DNA of 7,529 nucleotides, taken from Planctomycetota bacterium. Its GTDB lineage: Bacteria; Planctomycetota; MHYJ01; JACPRB01. Each line of letters begins with the position of its first letter. The stretch's first letter is position 1. The position numbers and the translations under genes were made by a program. Location: positions 1 through 7,529 of the forward strand of contig JACQFK010000022.1 in the NCBI GenBank assembly GCA_016200125.1, given 5' to 3'. A model generated the notes under the pieces. It made no database searches. It worked only from the letters and a program-made list of their open reading frames with translations, and was not told the origin of the DNA. This document shows positions 1 to 5,054 of this stretch, piece by piece.

Positions 1-1256
1 CGGCGGACCTCGTCGCCCTTGGCGCCCGGAACGCCGTCGAGGAAGTCCTTCACGAGGTCCACGGCCTCCACGGCGCGGAAGAAGTCCTTGAGCGCCAGGT
101 CGGTCTGGACGCGGACCAGGAGCTCCTCCGCGATGCTGCCGCGCGGCGCGTCGTCGAGCGAGAAGCCCTTGGAGGCGTAGAGCTGCGTCAGCTCCTCGAC
201 GATCTTCTTGAGCGGCCAGCGCTTGTGCTCGGACTTCTCGCGCGCCCCCTCGATCAGCGCCTCGAATCGGGGGGAGATCTCGGGCCGCAGGTGGTGGACC
301 CGGGTCGGATGGTCCTCCCGCGAGAGCAGCACTTCGCGGATCTCGTCGGGGCTCCCCGCCTCGTAGGGCAGGCGGCCCGTGGCGAGCACGTAGAGCGTGG
401 CGCCCAGCTGGTAGGCGTCGGTCGCGGCCGTCGCCTTGCCGTCGCGGACCATCTCCGGCGCGGCGTAGGGCAGCGCGCTCGCCCCGCCGGCGCCGGCGCC
501 GCCGTAGCCCGCGAGCTTGACGACGCCCTTCGACTTGCTCGCCGGGACCTCCTCGATGAGGATGTTCGCCGGGTGGAGCTCGCCGTGGAACACTCCGTGC
601 TGGTGGCCGTGGGAGATCGCGTGGGCCAGCTGGTAGGCAATGTGGGCGACCGCCGACAGCGGAAGCGGCCCCTGCCGGTTCTCCACCCGCCGCCGCCAGA
701 TGCGGTCGAGCGTCTTCCCCTGGACGTGCTCCAGGAGCAGGCAGGGGCCGAGCGCCGGATCGTCGATGCGGGCGTAGCGCCGCACGATGTTGCGGTGGTT
801 CAGGCGGCGGAGCGCGCGGTCCTCGCTGAGGAGCCGGTCGGTGTCCTTGCTCGATCCCCCCTGGTGGGCCGGGGCCTTCACGACGAGGCCCGGGTTCTCC
901 AGCAGCCGCGAATCCACGACCCGCAGGTAGCGGTCGCGCGCCTTGAGCGCCGCGTCGGCGTCGCGTGAGGCCTGCGCGCGGAACTCCTTCCAGAGCGCGT
1001 CGGCGCGGTCGCGGATGGCCTGGACCACCCCCTGCTCCTCGATCGGCCCCTTCCCGATCGTGAACTTGTAGTCGATCTGGAAGAAGTTGGGATCGCTTTC
1101 GCCGGCGACCATCATCTCCCCGATGAGCCCGGGGAGGTTCCTCAGCTTCGCCTGGAAGATGTGGGCCGGACCCGCCGCGCCGAGATAGCCGTCGAGGACG
1201 GCGATCTCCTTCACGAGCGTGTGGGGGAGCTGGACCTGGCGCTGGGGCTTGCTCAT
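1..1256 (-). CDS. Kinase-like protein with degenerate catalytic motifs (probable pseudokinase), C-terminus cut by window edge
   Basis: The reading frame is open from the ATG at 1256 to the left edge, giving 418 residues without a stop. A kinase fold is recognisable. There is a beta-3 strand 'LVVKAP' with Lys127, a helix-C Glu145 in 'LLSEDRALRRLNH', a catalytic-loop equivalent 'FHGELHPANIL' (224-234), an activation-segment start 'VKLAGYGG', an APE motif 'YAAPEM' (Glu268) and a helix-F region 'TDAYQLGATLY'. Two key residues are changed: the HRD aspartate is Glu226 (the motif reads HGE), and the DFG aspartate is Gly250 (GYG). Asn231 is kept. No GxGxxG loop precedes Lys127; in its place is an Ala/Arg/Asp-rich, probably helical stretch (about 78-108). 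Residues 1-75 and 340-418 match nothing I recognise. Phosphotransfer is therefore doubtful, and a scaffold or allosteric role is more likely. There is no obvious signal peptide or membrane segment in the visible part, so it is probably cytoplasmic. The fold assignment is firm; the function is inferred. Confidence 0.85.
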   Translation of the reverse strand, partial: MSKPQRQVQLPHTLVKEIAVLDGYLGAAGPAHIFQAKLRNLPGLIGEMMVAGESDPNFFQIDYKFTIGKGPIEEQGVVQAIRDRADALWKEFRAQASRDADAALKARDRYLRVVDSRLLENPGLVVKAPAHQGGSSKDTDRLLSEDRALRRLNHRNIVRRYARIDDPALGPCLLLEHVQGKTLDRIWRRRVENRQGPLPLSAVAHIAYQLAHAISHGHQHGVFHGELHPANILIEEVPASKSKGVVKLAGYGGAGAGGASALPYAAPEMVRDGKATAATDAYQLGATLYVLATGRLPYEAGSPDEIREVLLSREDHPTRVHHLRPEISPRFEALIEGAREKSEHKRWPLKKIVEELTQLYASKGFSLDDAPRGSIAEELLVRVQTDLALKDFFRAVEAVDLVKDFLDGVPGAKGDEVR

Positions 1257-1270
1257 GCTGCTAGCGGTTA

Positions 1271-1276
1271 ATTATA
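1271..1276 (-). promoter_or_regulatory. Consensus -10 element close to the kinase-like gene start
   Basis: Read on the minus strand, this is a perfect TATAAT inside a short AT-rich patch (1268-1284) of an otherwise GC-rich region. Only 14 bases separate it from the ATG at 1256, so a start site 6-8 bases downstream would leave a leader of roughly 6-9 bases. The bases just before the ATG (CTAGCAGC) contain no Shine-Dalgarno sequence. No good -35 hexamer is visible 16-18 bases upstream; a TTGAC sits directly next to the -10, too close to serve it. Confidence 0.5.
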
Positions 1277-1327
1277 TAGTCAAATCGGCCGGAAGGGCGG
1301 CGTCCCTGCACCCCGACTGCGCTTCCG

Positions 1328-3514
1328 TCAGCGCTCGGGGCGCGCGGAGCGGAGGGGATTCTCGGGCGAAAAGGGCGCCGGCTTGATCTTCTCGACGGAC
1401 AGCCAGGAGGCGTATTCGCGCCCCGCCTCCCCCGCCGTCGCGAAGTCGCGCAGCCGGAGGGGCGGCTCGGCTCCTTCCAGTTCCAGGAGGACGAGCGGCG
1501 CCGAGGCCCCCTCGACCTTCACCCGCTTCGCCTTCAGGGACGACGCATCGATGGCCGGAGGATCATCCTTGGGGGAGCTGAGGCTGCCGACCGTGACGCG
1601 CCGGCCCAGCGACCCGGGATTCCGCTCCTCCAGGATCTGGACCTTCATCTTGTGCGGCTTGTCCTCCAGGCCGGCCAACTCCCAGACGAAGATCACCCCC
1701 TTCTGGGGGCTGAACTGGTCCACCCGGTCGATCTCCTTGCCGTCGATCGAGATCCGCGCCATCCCTCCGTCGTCGAAGCGCCGTCCGCGCCAGACGATCG
1801 CGGCCCCCTCGAAGGCCACCTCGAAGGAGGCGCCCGCCGCCCCCGCCGACCAGAGATTCTCCTCCTTCTGCCAGCCTTTGGAGAACTGCGGCAGGGCCGC
1901 GCCCTTCGATTCGTGGACCAGCAGGATCGGGCCGCGGTAGATCGAGGTCCGCCCGCCCAGCTCGCGCTCGCCCACCCAGAAGTGGAAGGAGAAGTCGAAC
2001 GCGATCTCGATCCTGTCCCCCGCCGTCCAGGTCCGCTCGACCGCCGCGTAGAGCCCCGGCTTGGCCTCGACCGCCGCGCCGTTCACCTTGAGCGTGGTCC
2101 GGGCCGACCAGTGAGGAATGCGCAGCCGCAGCGTGAACTCCACGGGCTTTTCGGGCGCCACCTCGATCACGACCGTCCCTTCGCGAGGGTACTCCGTCTC
2201 CTGCTTCAGCGTCACCTTCGTCCCCGCGACGGGGACGCTGATCGTCGAGGGCCCGTACCAGTTGAGCGCGATCCCCTTCCCGACGCGCATCACCGCCCAG
2301 TCGCCGACCATCCCGAAGCCGCGGGGCGCGTTGGCGCTGCAGCAGTTGACCTCCTCGCTGCCGGGGCGCTTCTGGAACGCGATGTCGTCCGTGCTCTTCA
2401 CGCGACGGCCGTCCATCGGCGTGTTGTAGGTGCACCAGGTCCCCGTCCGGGACTGGCAGCCCGCCACGGCGTTCAGCGTCGACAGCTCCAGCTCGTCGGC
2501 GACGATCGAATCGCCCGTGAGGCGGAGCATCTCGACGCCGAGGGCGACCCAGGCGATCGTGCAGCAGGTCTCGACCGCCCCCTTGTCGTAGGGATTGCCC
2601 TTGGCCTGCTCGCCCGAGGAGAAGCCGCCCGTGTTGTGGCGGTCGAACTTGCAGATGGACCACCAGATCTGCTCGAAGGCCTTGCGGGCGGCGTCGTCGC
2701 CGGTCGCCAGGTAGAGCTCCGCCAGGCCCATTACCGGGTGGAGACTTTCCCAGCGGGGCTTCGGCCCCTGGAAGAACTCCTTCCCGGCCAGCGCCACGCG
2801 CACGTAGTCGCCCGCGGCCTTGTCCTGGAACTCCTCGACGATCTGCCGGGCCAGCTCGAGGTACTTCGGGACCTTCGTGCGCCGGTGCAGCAGCACGAGT
2901 GAGTGGAGGGGCGCGTGGTTCATCTCCGCGCTGCCCATGGAAACCATCTTCTTGCCGCTCTTGAGGAACTTCCGGCAGAGGAGGTCGCCGATCTTCACGG
3001 CGCAGTCCAGCGCCTTCGCGTCCTGCGTCTCCTCGTGCCAGAGCAGCAGTCCGAGCATGACGTGGTAATGGCCCCAGGCGTCCCAGGTGTCGCCGCCGGC
3101 GTTGGGCGCCTTGCCGGTGAGGCGGCTGTCGCGGGGAAAGGGGCCGAGGTAGCCGTCCGTGTCCTGGAGCTTAATCAGCCGGGCGACGAACCTCGCCAGG
3201 GACTCCTTCAGCTCCCGGTCGCCCGTGAGGCGCAGGATCTGGACCGCGCCGGTAAGGTACTTTCCCGCGAATTCGCCGGACCAGGGCAGCAGGCTGCGCG
3301 GCGGCTTCTTGTCGCGGTCGGCGAACATCTCGAGGACCGCGGGATTGGCCTCCGGCATCCGGAGCAGCCATTGCCGGGTCAGGGCGTCCACGGTGTCGCG
3401 GAAGGGGCCGCGGAGATCGAACTCCGTGCCGGGGATGCGCTCGAAGCGGGCGCGGGACTCGGGCTCCTGCCCCGCCGCGAGCAGCAGGAGGGCCAGGATG
3501 GAGCGGAACGTCAT
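1328..3514 (-). CDS. Secreted GH127-family (DUF1680) glycosidase, beta-L-arabinofuranosidase-like, with C-terminal beta-sandwich module
   Basis: This 728-residue protein has an N-terminal signal peptide (hydrophobic ILALLLLAAG, about residues 6-15, no lipobox Cys), so it is probably exported by Sec. Residues about 35-420 look like the (alpha/alpha) barrel of GH127, with 'DTDGYLG', 'GHYHVM', 'HNTGGFSSGEQ', 'AVETCC' and 'VNCCSANAPRG'. In characterised GH127 enzymes a Zn ion is bound by a Glu-x-Cys pair and a Cys-Cys pair, one Cys acting as nucleophile. Here Glu315/Cys317 and Cys391/Cys392 fit these roles, and Glu302 fits the acid/base. All are retained, so activity is plausible. Residues about 420-535 form the usual beta-sandwich. 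Residues about 552-645 resemble a galactose-binding-like module ('FDDGGMARISIDGKEIDRVD' and a later NPGSLG). The substrate is unknown; the family includes arabinofuranosidases and related activities on plant or bacterial glycans. It sits 58 bases after the PilZ gene but has its own promoter-like element. Confidence 0.88.
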   Translation of the reverse strand: MTFRSILALLLLAAGQEPESRARFERIPGTEFDLRGPFRDTVDALTRQWLLRMPEANPAVLEMFADRDKKPPRSLLPWSGEFAGKYLTGAVQILRLTGDRELKESLARFVARLIKLQDTDGYLGPFPRDSRLTGKAPNAGGDTWDAWGHYHVMLGLLLWHEETQDAKALDCAVKIGDLLCRKFLKSGKKMVSMGSAEMNHAPLHSLVLLHRRTKVPKYLELARQIVEEFQDKAAGDYVRVALAGKEFFQGPKPRWESLHPVMGLAELYLATGDDAARKAFEQIWWSICKFDRHNTGGFSSGEQAKGNPYDKGAVETCCTIAWVALGVEMLRLTGDSIVADELELSTLNAVAGCQSRTGTWCTYNTPMDGRRVKSTDDIAFQKRPGSEEVNCCSANAPRGFGMVGDWAVMRVGKGIALNWYGPSTISVPVAGTKVTLKQETEYPREGTVVIEVAPEKPVEFTLRLRIPHWSARTTLKVNGAAVEAKPGLYAAVERTWTAGDRIEIAFDFSFHFWVGERELGGRTSIYRGPILLVHESKGAALPQFSKGWQKEENLWSAGAAGASFEVAFEGAAIVWRGRRFDDGGMARISIDGKEIDRVDQFSPQKGVIFVWELAGLEDKPHKMKVQILEERNPGSLGRRVTVGSLSSPKDDPPAIDASSLKAKRVKVEGASAPLVLLELEGAEPPLRLRDFATAGEAGREYASWLSVEKIKPAPFSPENPLRSARPER

Positions 3515-3520
3515 CGCACG

Positions 3521-3549
3521 ACTTTACGTCAGGATCTCCGCAGGCTCAA
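3521..3549 (-). promoter_or_regulatory. Putative promoter of the GH127-family gene, with almost no leader
   Basis: On the minus strand a TTGAGC (3544-3549, 4 of 6 to TTGACA) is followed after exactly 17 bases by TAAAGT (3521-3526, 4 of 6 to TATAAT). Six bases then separate the -10 from the ATG at 3514. The predicted transcript would start at or almost at the start codon. No Shine-Dalgarno sequence is present at normal distance; a GGAG lies about 24 bases upstream, too far to act. The hexamers are only moderately good, so the call rests on correct spacing and on the same arrangement at neighbouring genes. Confidence 0.4.
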
Positions 3550-3572
3550 GAGCAACCGTTCGAGGGCGGGGG

Positions 3573-4361
3573 CTACTTCTTCTTGGGCTTGGTGAACCAC
3601 TTGCGCATGAATTCGATCTTCTTGCGCTGGGCGTCCCCCAGGTTGAGGAACTGGAGGCCGGCGCGGTAGCTGGAGCCCGCGACGCCGGGATCGGGACGGC
3701 ACCAGCGGACGGCCGCCAGCGCGTCGAGCGAGTCGGAGAGCATGTTGAGATGGAGGGTGAACTGGACCAGGCCTCCGGCCTCCATCGTCTCGGAGACCTC
3801 GAGCTGGGCGCCGGTCGAGCTGATGTCCAGCACGGTGCGGCCGAGGTTGCGCTTGAGGCCCTGGGCCGCCAGAGTGCCCTGCCGGTAGAGGGTGACGGTG
3901 TAGTCCTTGAGGGCGAAGCGCTCCGCCTTGCGCTTCTCGGGGGGCGCGAGCACGATGTCCCCGCCCGCGGCGGCCATCTCGGCGGGCAGGATCTTGGTGG
4001 TGGGCGACGCGCCGGTGGTGAACACCTCGCGCTCGCCGACGGGGGTGTAGTGCTCGCTGAACTGGACGCCGAGGAGGTGGCCCAGGCCCGCGGAGACGGC
4101 CCAGCGGACCTCGCCGCGGGCGCGGAAGGCCTCGCCGGAGGCGCGGTCGCGCAATTCCAAAGTGACCGTCTCGCCCCGCCCCACCGACTCGCTGACCCGG
4201 ACGCGGGCGCCGCCCTGGGAGATGTCCAGGATCTCGGCGCCGATGTTCCGGCGCATCTGGGGGGTGGCGCTGGTCGACGCGCGGTAGCAGAACATTTCCA
4301 CGTTGGGGACGCGGCGCCGCGGGTGGGCGCGTCGGGTGTCGTAGTCCGGCGTCATGGCCAT
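3573..4361 (-). CDS. Tandem PilZ-domain protein, probable cyclic-di-GMP receptor
   Basis: This 262-residue soluble protein is built from two PilZ domains. The first (about 9-105) has RxxxR as Arg11-Ala-His-Pro-Arg15 and DxSxxG as Asp46-Ile-Ser48-Gln-Gly-Gly51. The second (about 142-256) has Arg144-Lys-Ala-Glu-Arg148 and Asp179-Ile-Ser181-Ser-Thr-Gly184. In this family these residues contact cyclic-di-GMP, and both sites are intact, so either or both domains may bind it. A linker at about 106-140 joins them. The end is strongly basic (KWFTKPKKK). There is no signal peptide or membrane segment, so it is cytoplasmic. The output is unknown; PilZ proteins often act on motility, polysaccharide synthesis or transcription by protein contact. 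The start could be Met1 or Met3 (4355); the promoter spacing fits either, with Met3 giving a short leader. It is transcribed divergently from yajC. Confidence 0.9.
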   Translation of the reverse strand: MAMTPDYDTRRAHPRRRVPNVEMFCYRASTSATPQMRRNIGAEILDISQGGARVRVSESVGRGETVTLELRDRASGEAFRARGEVRWAVSAGLGHLLGVQFSEHYTPVGEREVFTTGASPTTKILPAEMAAAGGDIVLAPPEKRKAERFALKDYTVTLYRQGTLAAQGLKRNLGRTVLDISSTGAQLEVSETMEAGGLVQFTLHLNMLSDSLDALAAVRWCRPDPGVAGSSYRAGLQFLNLGDAQRKKIEFMRKWFTKPKKK

Positions 4362-4364
4362 GTC

Positions 4365-4393
4365 AGCCTAGTTCTCCGCGCGGAGCTTGTCAA
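4365..4393 (-). promoter_or_regulatory. Putative sigma70-type promoter of the tandem-PilZ gene
   Basis: On the minus strand a perfect TTGACA (4388-4393) is followed after 17 bases by TAGGCT (4365-4370), which keeps the conserved T, A and final T of a -10. Only three bases lie between the -10 and the ATG at 4361 (nine to the second ATG at 4355). The predicted transcript would begin at or beside the start codon, and there is no Shine-Dalgarno sequence. A perfect 12-base palindrome fills most of the spacer. Confidence 0.5.
4374..4385. promoter_or_regulatory. 12-base perfect palindrome between the -35 and -10 of the PilZ promoter
   Basis: CTCCGCGCGGAG reads the same on both strands and sits wholly inside the 17-base promoter spacer. 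A repressor bound here would block RNA polymerase directly. No regulator is known for it, and in GC-rich DNA a 12-base palindrome made largely of C and G can arise by chance, so this is only a candidate operator. Confidence 0.3.
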
Positions 4394-4403
4394 GAACCCG
4401 GGA

Positions 4404-4427
4404 GCCCATAATGGGGTATTTATGGGC
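4404..4427. promoter_or_regulatory. Inverted repeat GCCCATAA-N8-TTATGGGC upstream of the PilZ promoter
   Basis: Two perfect 8-base arms (4404-4411 and 4420-4427) are separated by 8 bases, placing their centres 16 bases apart. Further ATGG/CCAT half-sites overlap it (CCCAT-A-ATGGG at 4405-4415 and ATGG-G-CCAT at 4422-4430), and a separate direct copy of CCCATAA lies at 4460-4466. The repeat is just upstream of the -35 of the PilZ gene, roughly 45-70 bases before the predicted transcription start, which is a typical activator position. It is about 135-160 bases upstream of the yajC -10, so control of the PilZ gene is more likely. The binding protein is unknown. Confidence 0.45.
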
Positions 4428-4508
4428 CATTCCCCTCCACGAGAGGGTGCGGCGGCGAACCCATAAGACGGTTCATTTTCGAATTATTTTTCCGCGCCGG
4501 CGGCGCCC

Positions 4509-4522
4509 CGCGGCGCGCCGCG
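4509..4522. repeat. 14-base perfect GC-only palindrome upstream of yajC
   Basis: CGCGGCGCGCCGCG is self-complementary over 14 bases and lies about 35 bases upstream of the yajC -10 element, directly after an AT-rich patch (4472-4492). It could be an operator, but the surrounding 40 bases are almost pure C and G, where such palindromes are frequent. I see no tract of T next to it on either strand that would make it a terminator. Confidence 0.25.
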
Positions 4523-4557
4523 CCGACGAATTCCCTTCCGTTCCAAAGGCGCGTGTG

Positions 4558-4563
4558 TATAAT
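4558..4563 (+). promoter_or_regulatory. Consensus -10 element of yajC-secDF, close to the start codon
   Basis: TATAAT matches the -10 consensus perfectly and is preceded by TGTG. Eleven bases separate it from the yajC ATG at 4575, so transcription starting about seven bases downstream would leave a leader of roughly 5 bases. The sequence before the ATG (GCCCCCCACTT) has no Shine-Dalgarno match. A -35 element is not convincing (TTCCGT at 4536-4541 at 16-base spacing is poor). Confidence 0.55.
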
Positions 4564-4574
4564 GCCCCCCACTT

Positions 4575-4979
4575 ATGGACATGCTTTTCTTCCTCCAGGA
4601 CTCGGGGACCGCCCCCGCGAGCGGCGCCCCCGCGGGCGGCGCCCCGGCCGCCGGACCCGGCCTCGGGGGGATGATGGTCCCCCTGGTGCTCATGTTCGTG
4701 GTCATGTACTTCCTGATGATCCGCCCCCAGAGCAAGCAGCGCAAGGAACGGGAGGCGATGATCGGCAACCTCAAGAAAAACGACCACGTCCAGACCTCCG
4801 CCGGCATCTACGGGATCGTCAAGCAAGTCAAACCGGAGGACCCATACCTCATCCTGTGCATCGACGAACGCAAGGACGTCTGCATCCGGGTGAGCAAGTC
4901 CTCGGTCGTCAGCCTCGAGAAGGCCTCGGGCGCCGCGGCGGAGGAACCCAAGGCCGAGGCCACGGAAAAAAAGAGCTGA
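4575..4979 (+). CDS. yajC: YajC, Sec translocase accessory subunit
   Basis: This 134-residue protein is a small single-span inner-membrane protein that associates with SecDF and the SecYEG channel. One membrane segment (about 33-49, MVPLVLMFVVMYFLM) is followed at once by the family signature RPQSKQRKE (50-58) and by LKKNDHVQTSAGIYGIV (66-82), which matches the conserved 'LKKGDxVxTxGGIxGxV' pattern with an Asn and an Ala in place of two usual glycines. The N-terminal part before the membrane is longer than usual and low in complexity, rich in Ala, Pro and Gly (about 11-32). The C-terminal tail (about 117-134) is rich in Ala, Glu and Lys. A start at Met3 (4581) is possible. The stop is 75 bases before secDF, in the standard yajC-secD order, so the two are very probably co-transcribed. 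Confidence 0.95.
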   Translation: MDMLFFLQDSGTAPASGAPAGGAPAAGPGLGGMMVPLVLMFVVMYFLMIRPQSKQRKEREAMIGNLKKNDHVQTSAGIYGIVKQVKPEDPYLILCIDERKDVCIRVSKSSVVSLEKASGAAAEEPKAEATEKKS

Positions 4980-5044
4980 CCCCGAAAGCAGGCACCCCTT
5001 CCCCGCATCAGTCGATAGGGAGTTGACGGCAGAGGATCGTTTTC

Positions 5045-5048
5045 AGGA
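5045..5048 (+). promoter_or_regulatory. Ribosome binding site of secDF
   Basis: AGGA lies six bases before the ATG at 5055, a normal Shine-Dalgarno position. It supports that start and contrasts with the other four genes of the window, which lack such a site. A TTGACG at 5023-5028 could be a -35, but no acceptable -10 follows at 16-18 bases, so an internal promoter is not supported. Confidence 0.5.
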
Positions 5049-5054
5049 TTTGAT

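Noticed and set aside
225..968. A 247-codon plus-strand open frame opposite the kinase-like gene
   Set aside because: The minus-strand frame has kinase signatures along its length; the opposite product is low in complexity and has no recognisable motif.
1290..1327. Inverted repeat CGGAAG ... CTTCCG just after the GH127 stop, as a possible terminator
   Set aside because: The arms are only 6 bases with a 26-base loop, and no T tract follows on the minus strand.
1652..2902. Long plus-strand and second-frame minus-strand open frames inside the GH127 gene
   Set aside because: The Arg/Gly/Asp/Pro-rich products resemble no family, while the 728-residue frame has clear GH127 motifs and a signal peptide.
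3159..4466. A 435-codon open frame on the plus strand across the PilZ gene and the start of the GH127 gene
   Set aside because: It covers two well-supported genes on the other strand and the divergent promoter region, and its product has the low-complexity Ala/Gly/Arg/Leu composition of a shadow frame.
4387..4826. Small open frames on both strands in the divergent intergenic region and over yajC
   Set aside because: They overlap promoter elements and yajC, have no ribosome binding sites and encode Arg/Pro-rich products.
5023..5051. TTGACG as a -35 of an internal secDF promoter
   Set aside because: No acceptable -10 lies 16-18 bases downstream, and the AGGA site plus gene order favour translation from the yajC transcript.
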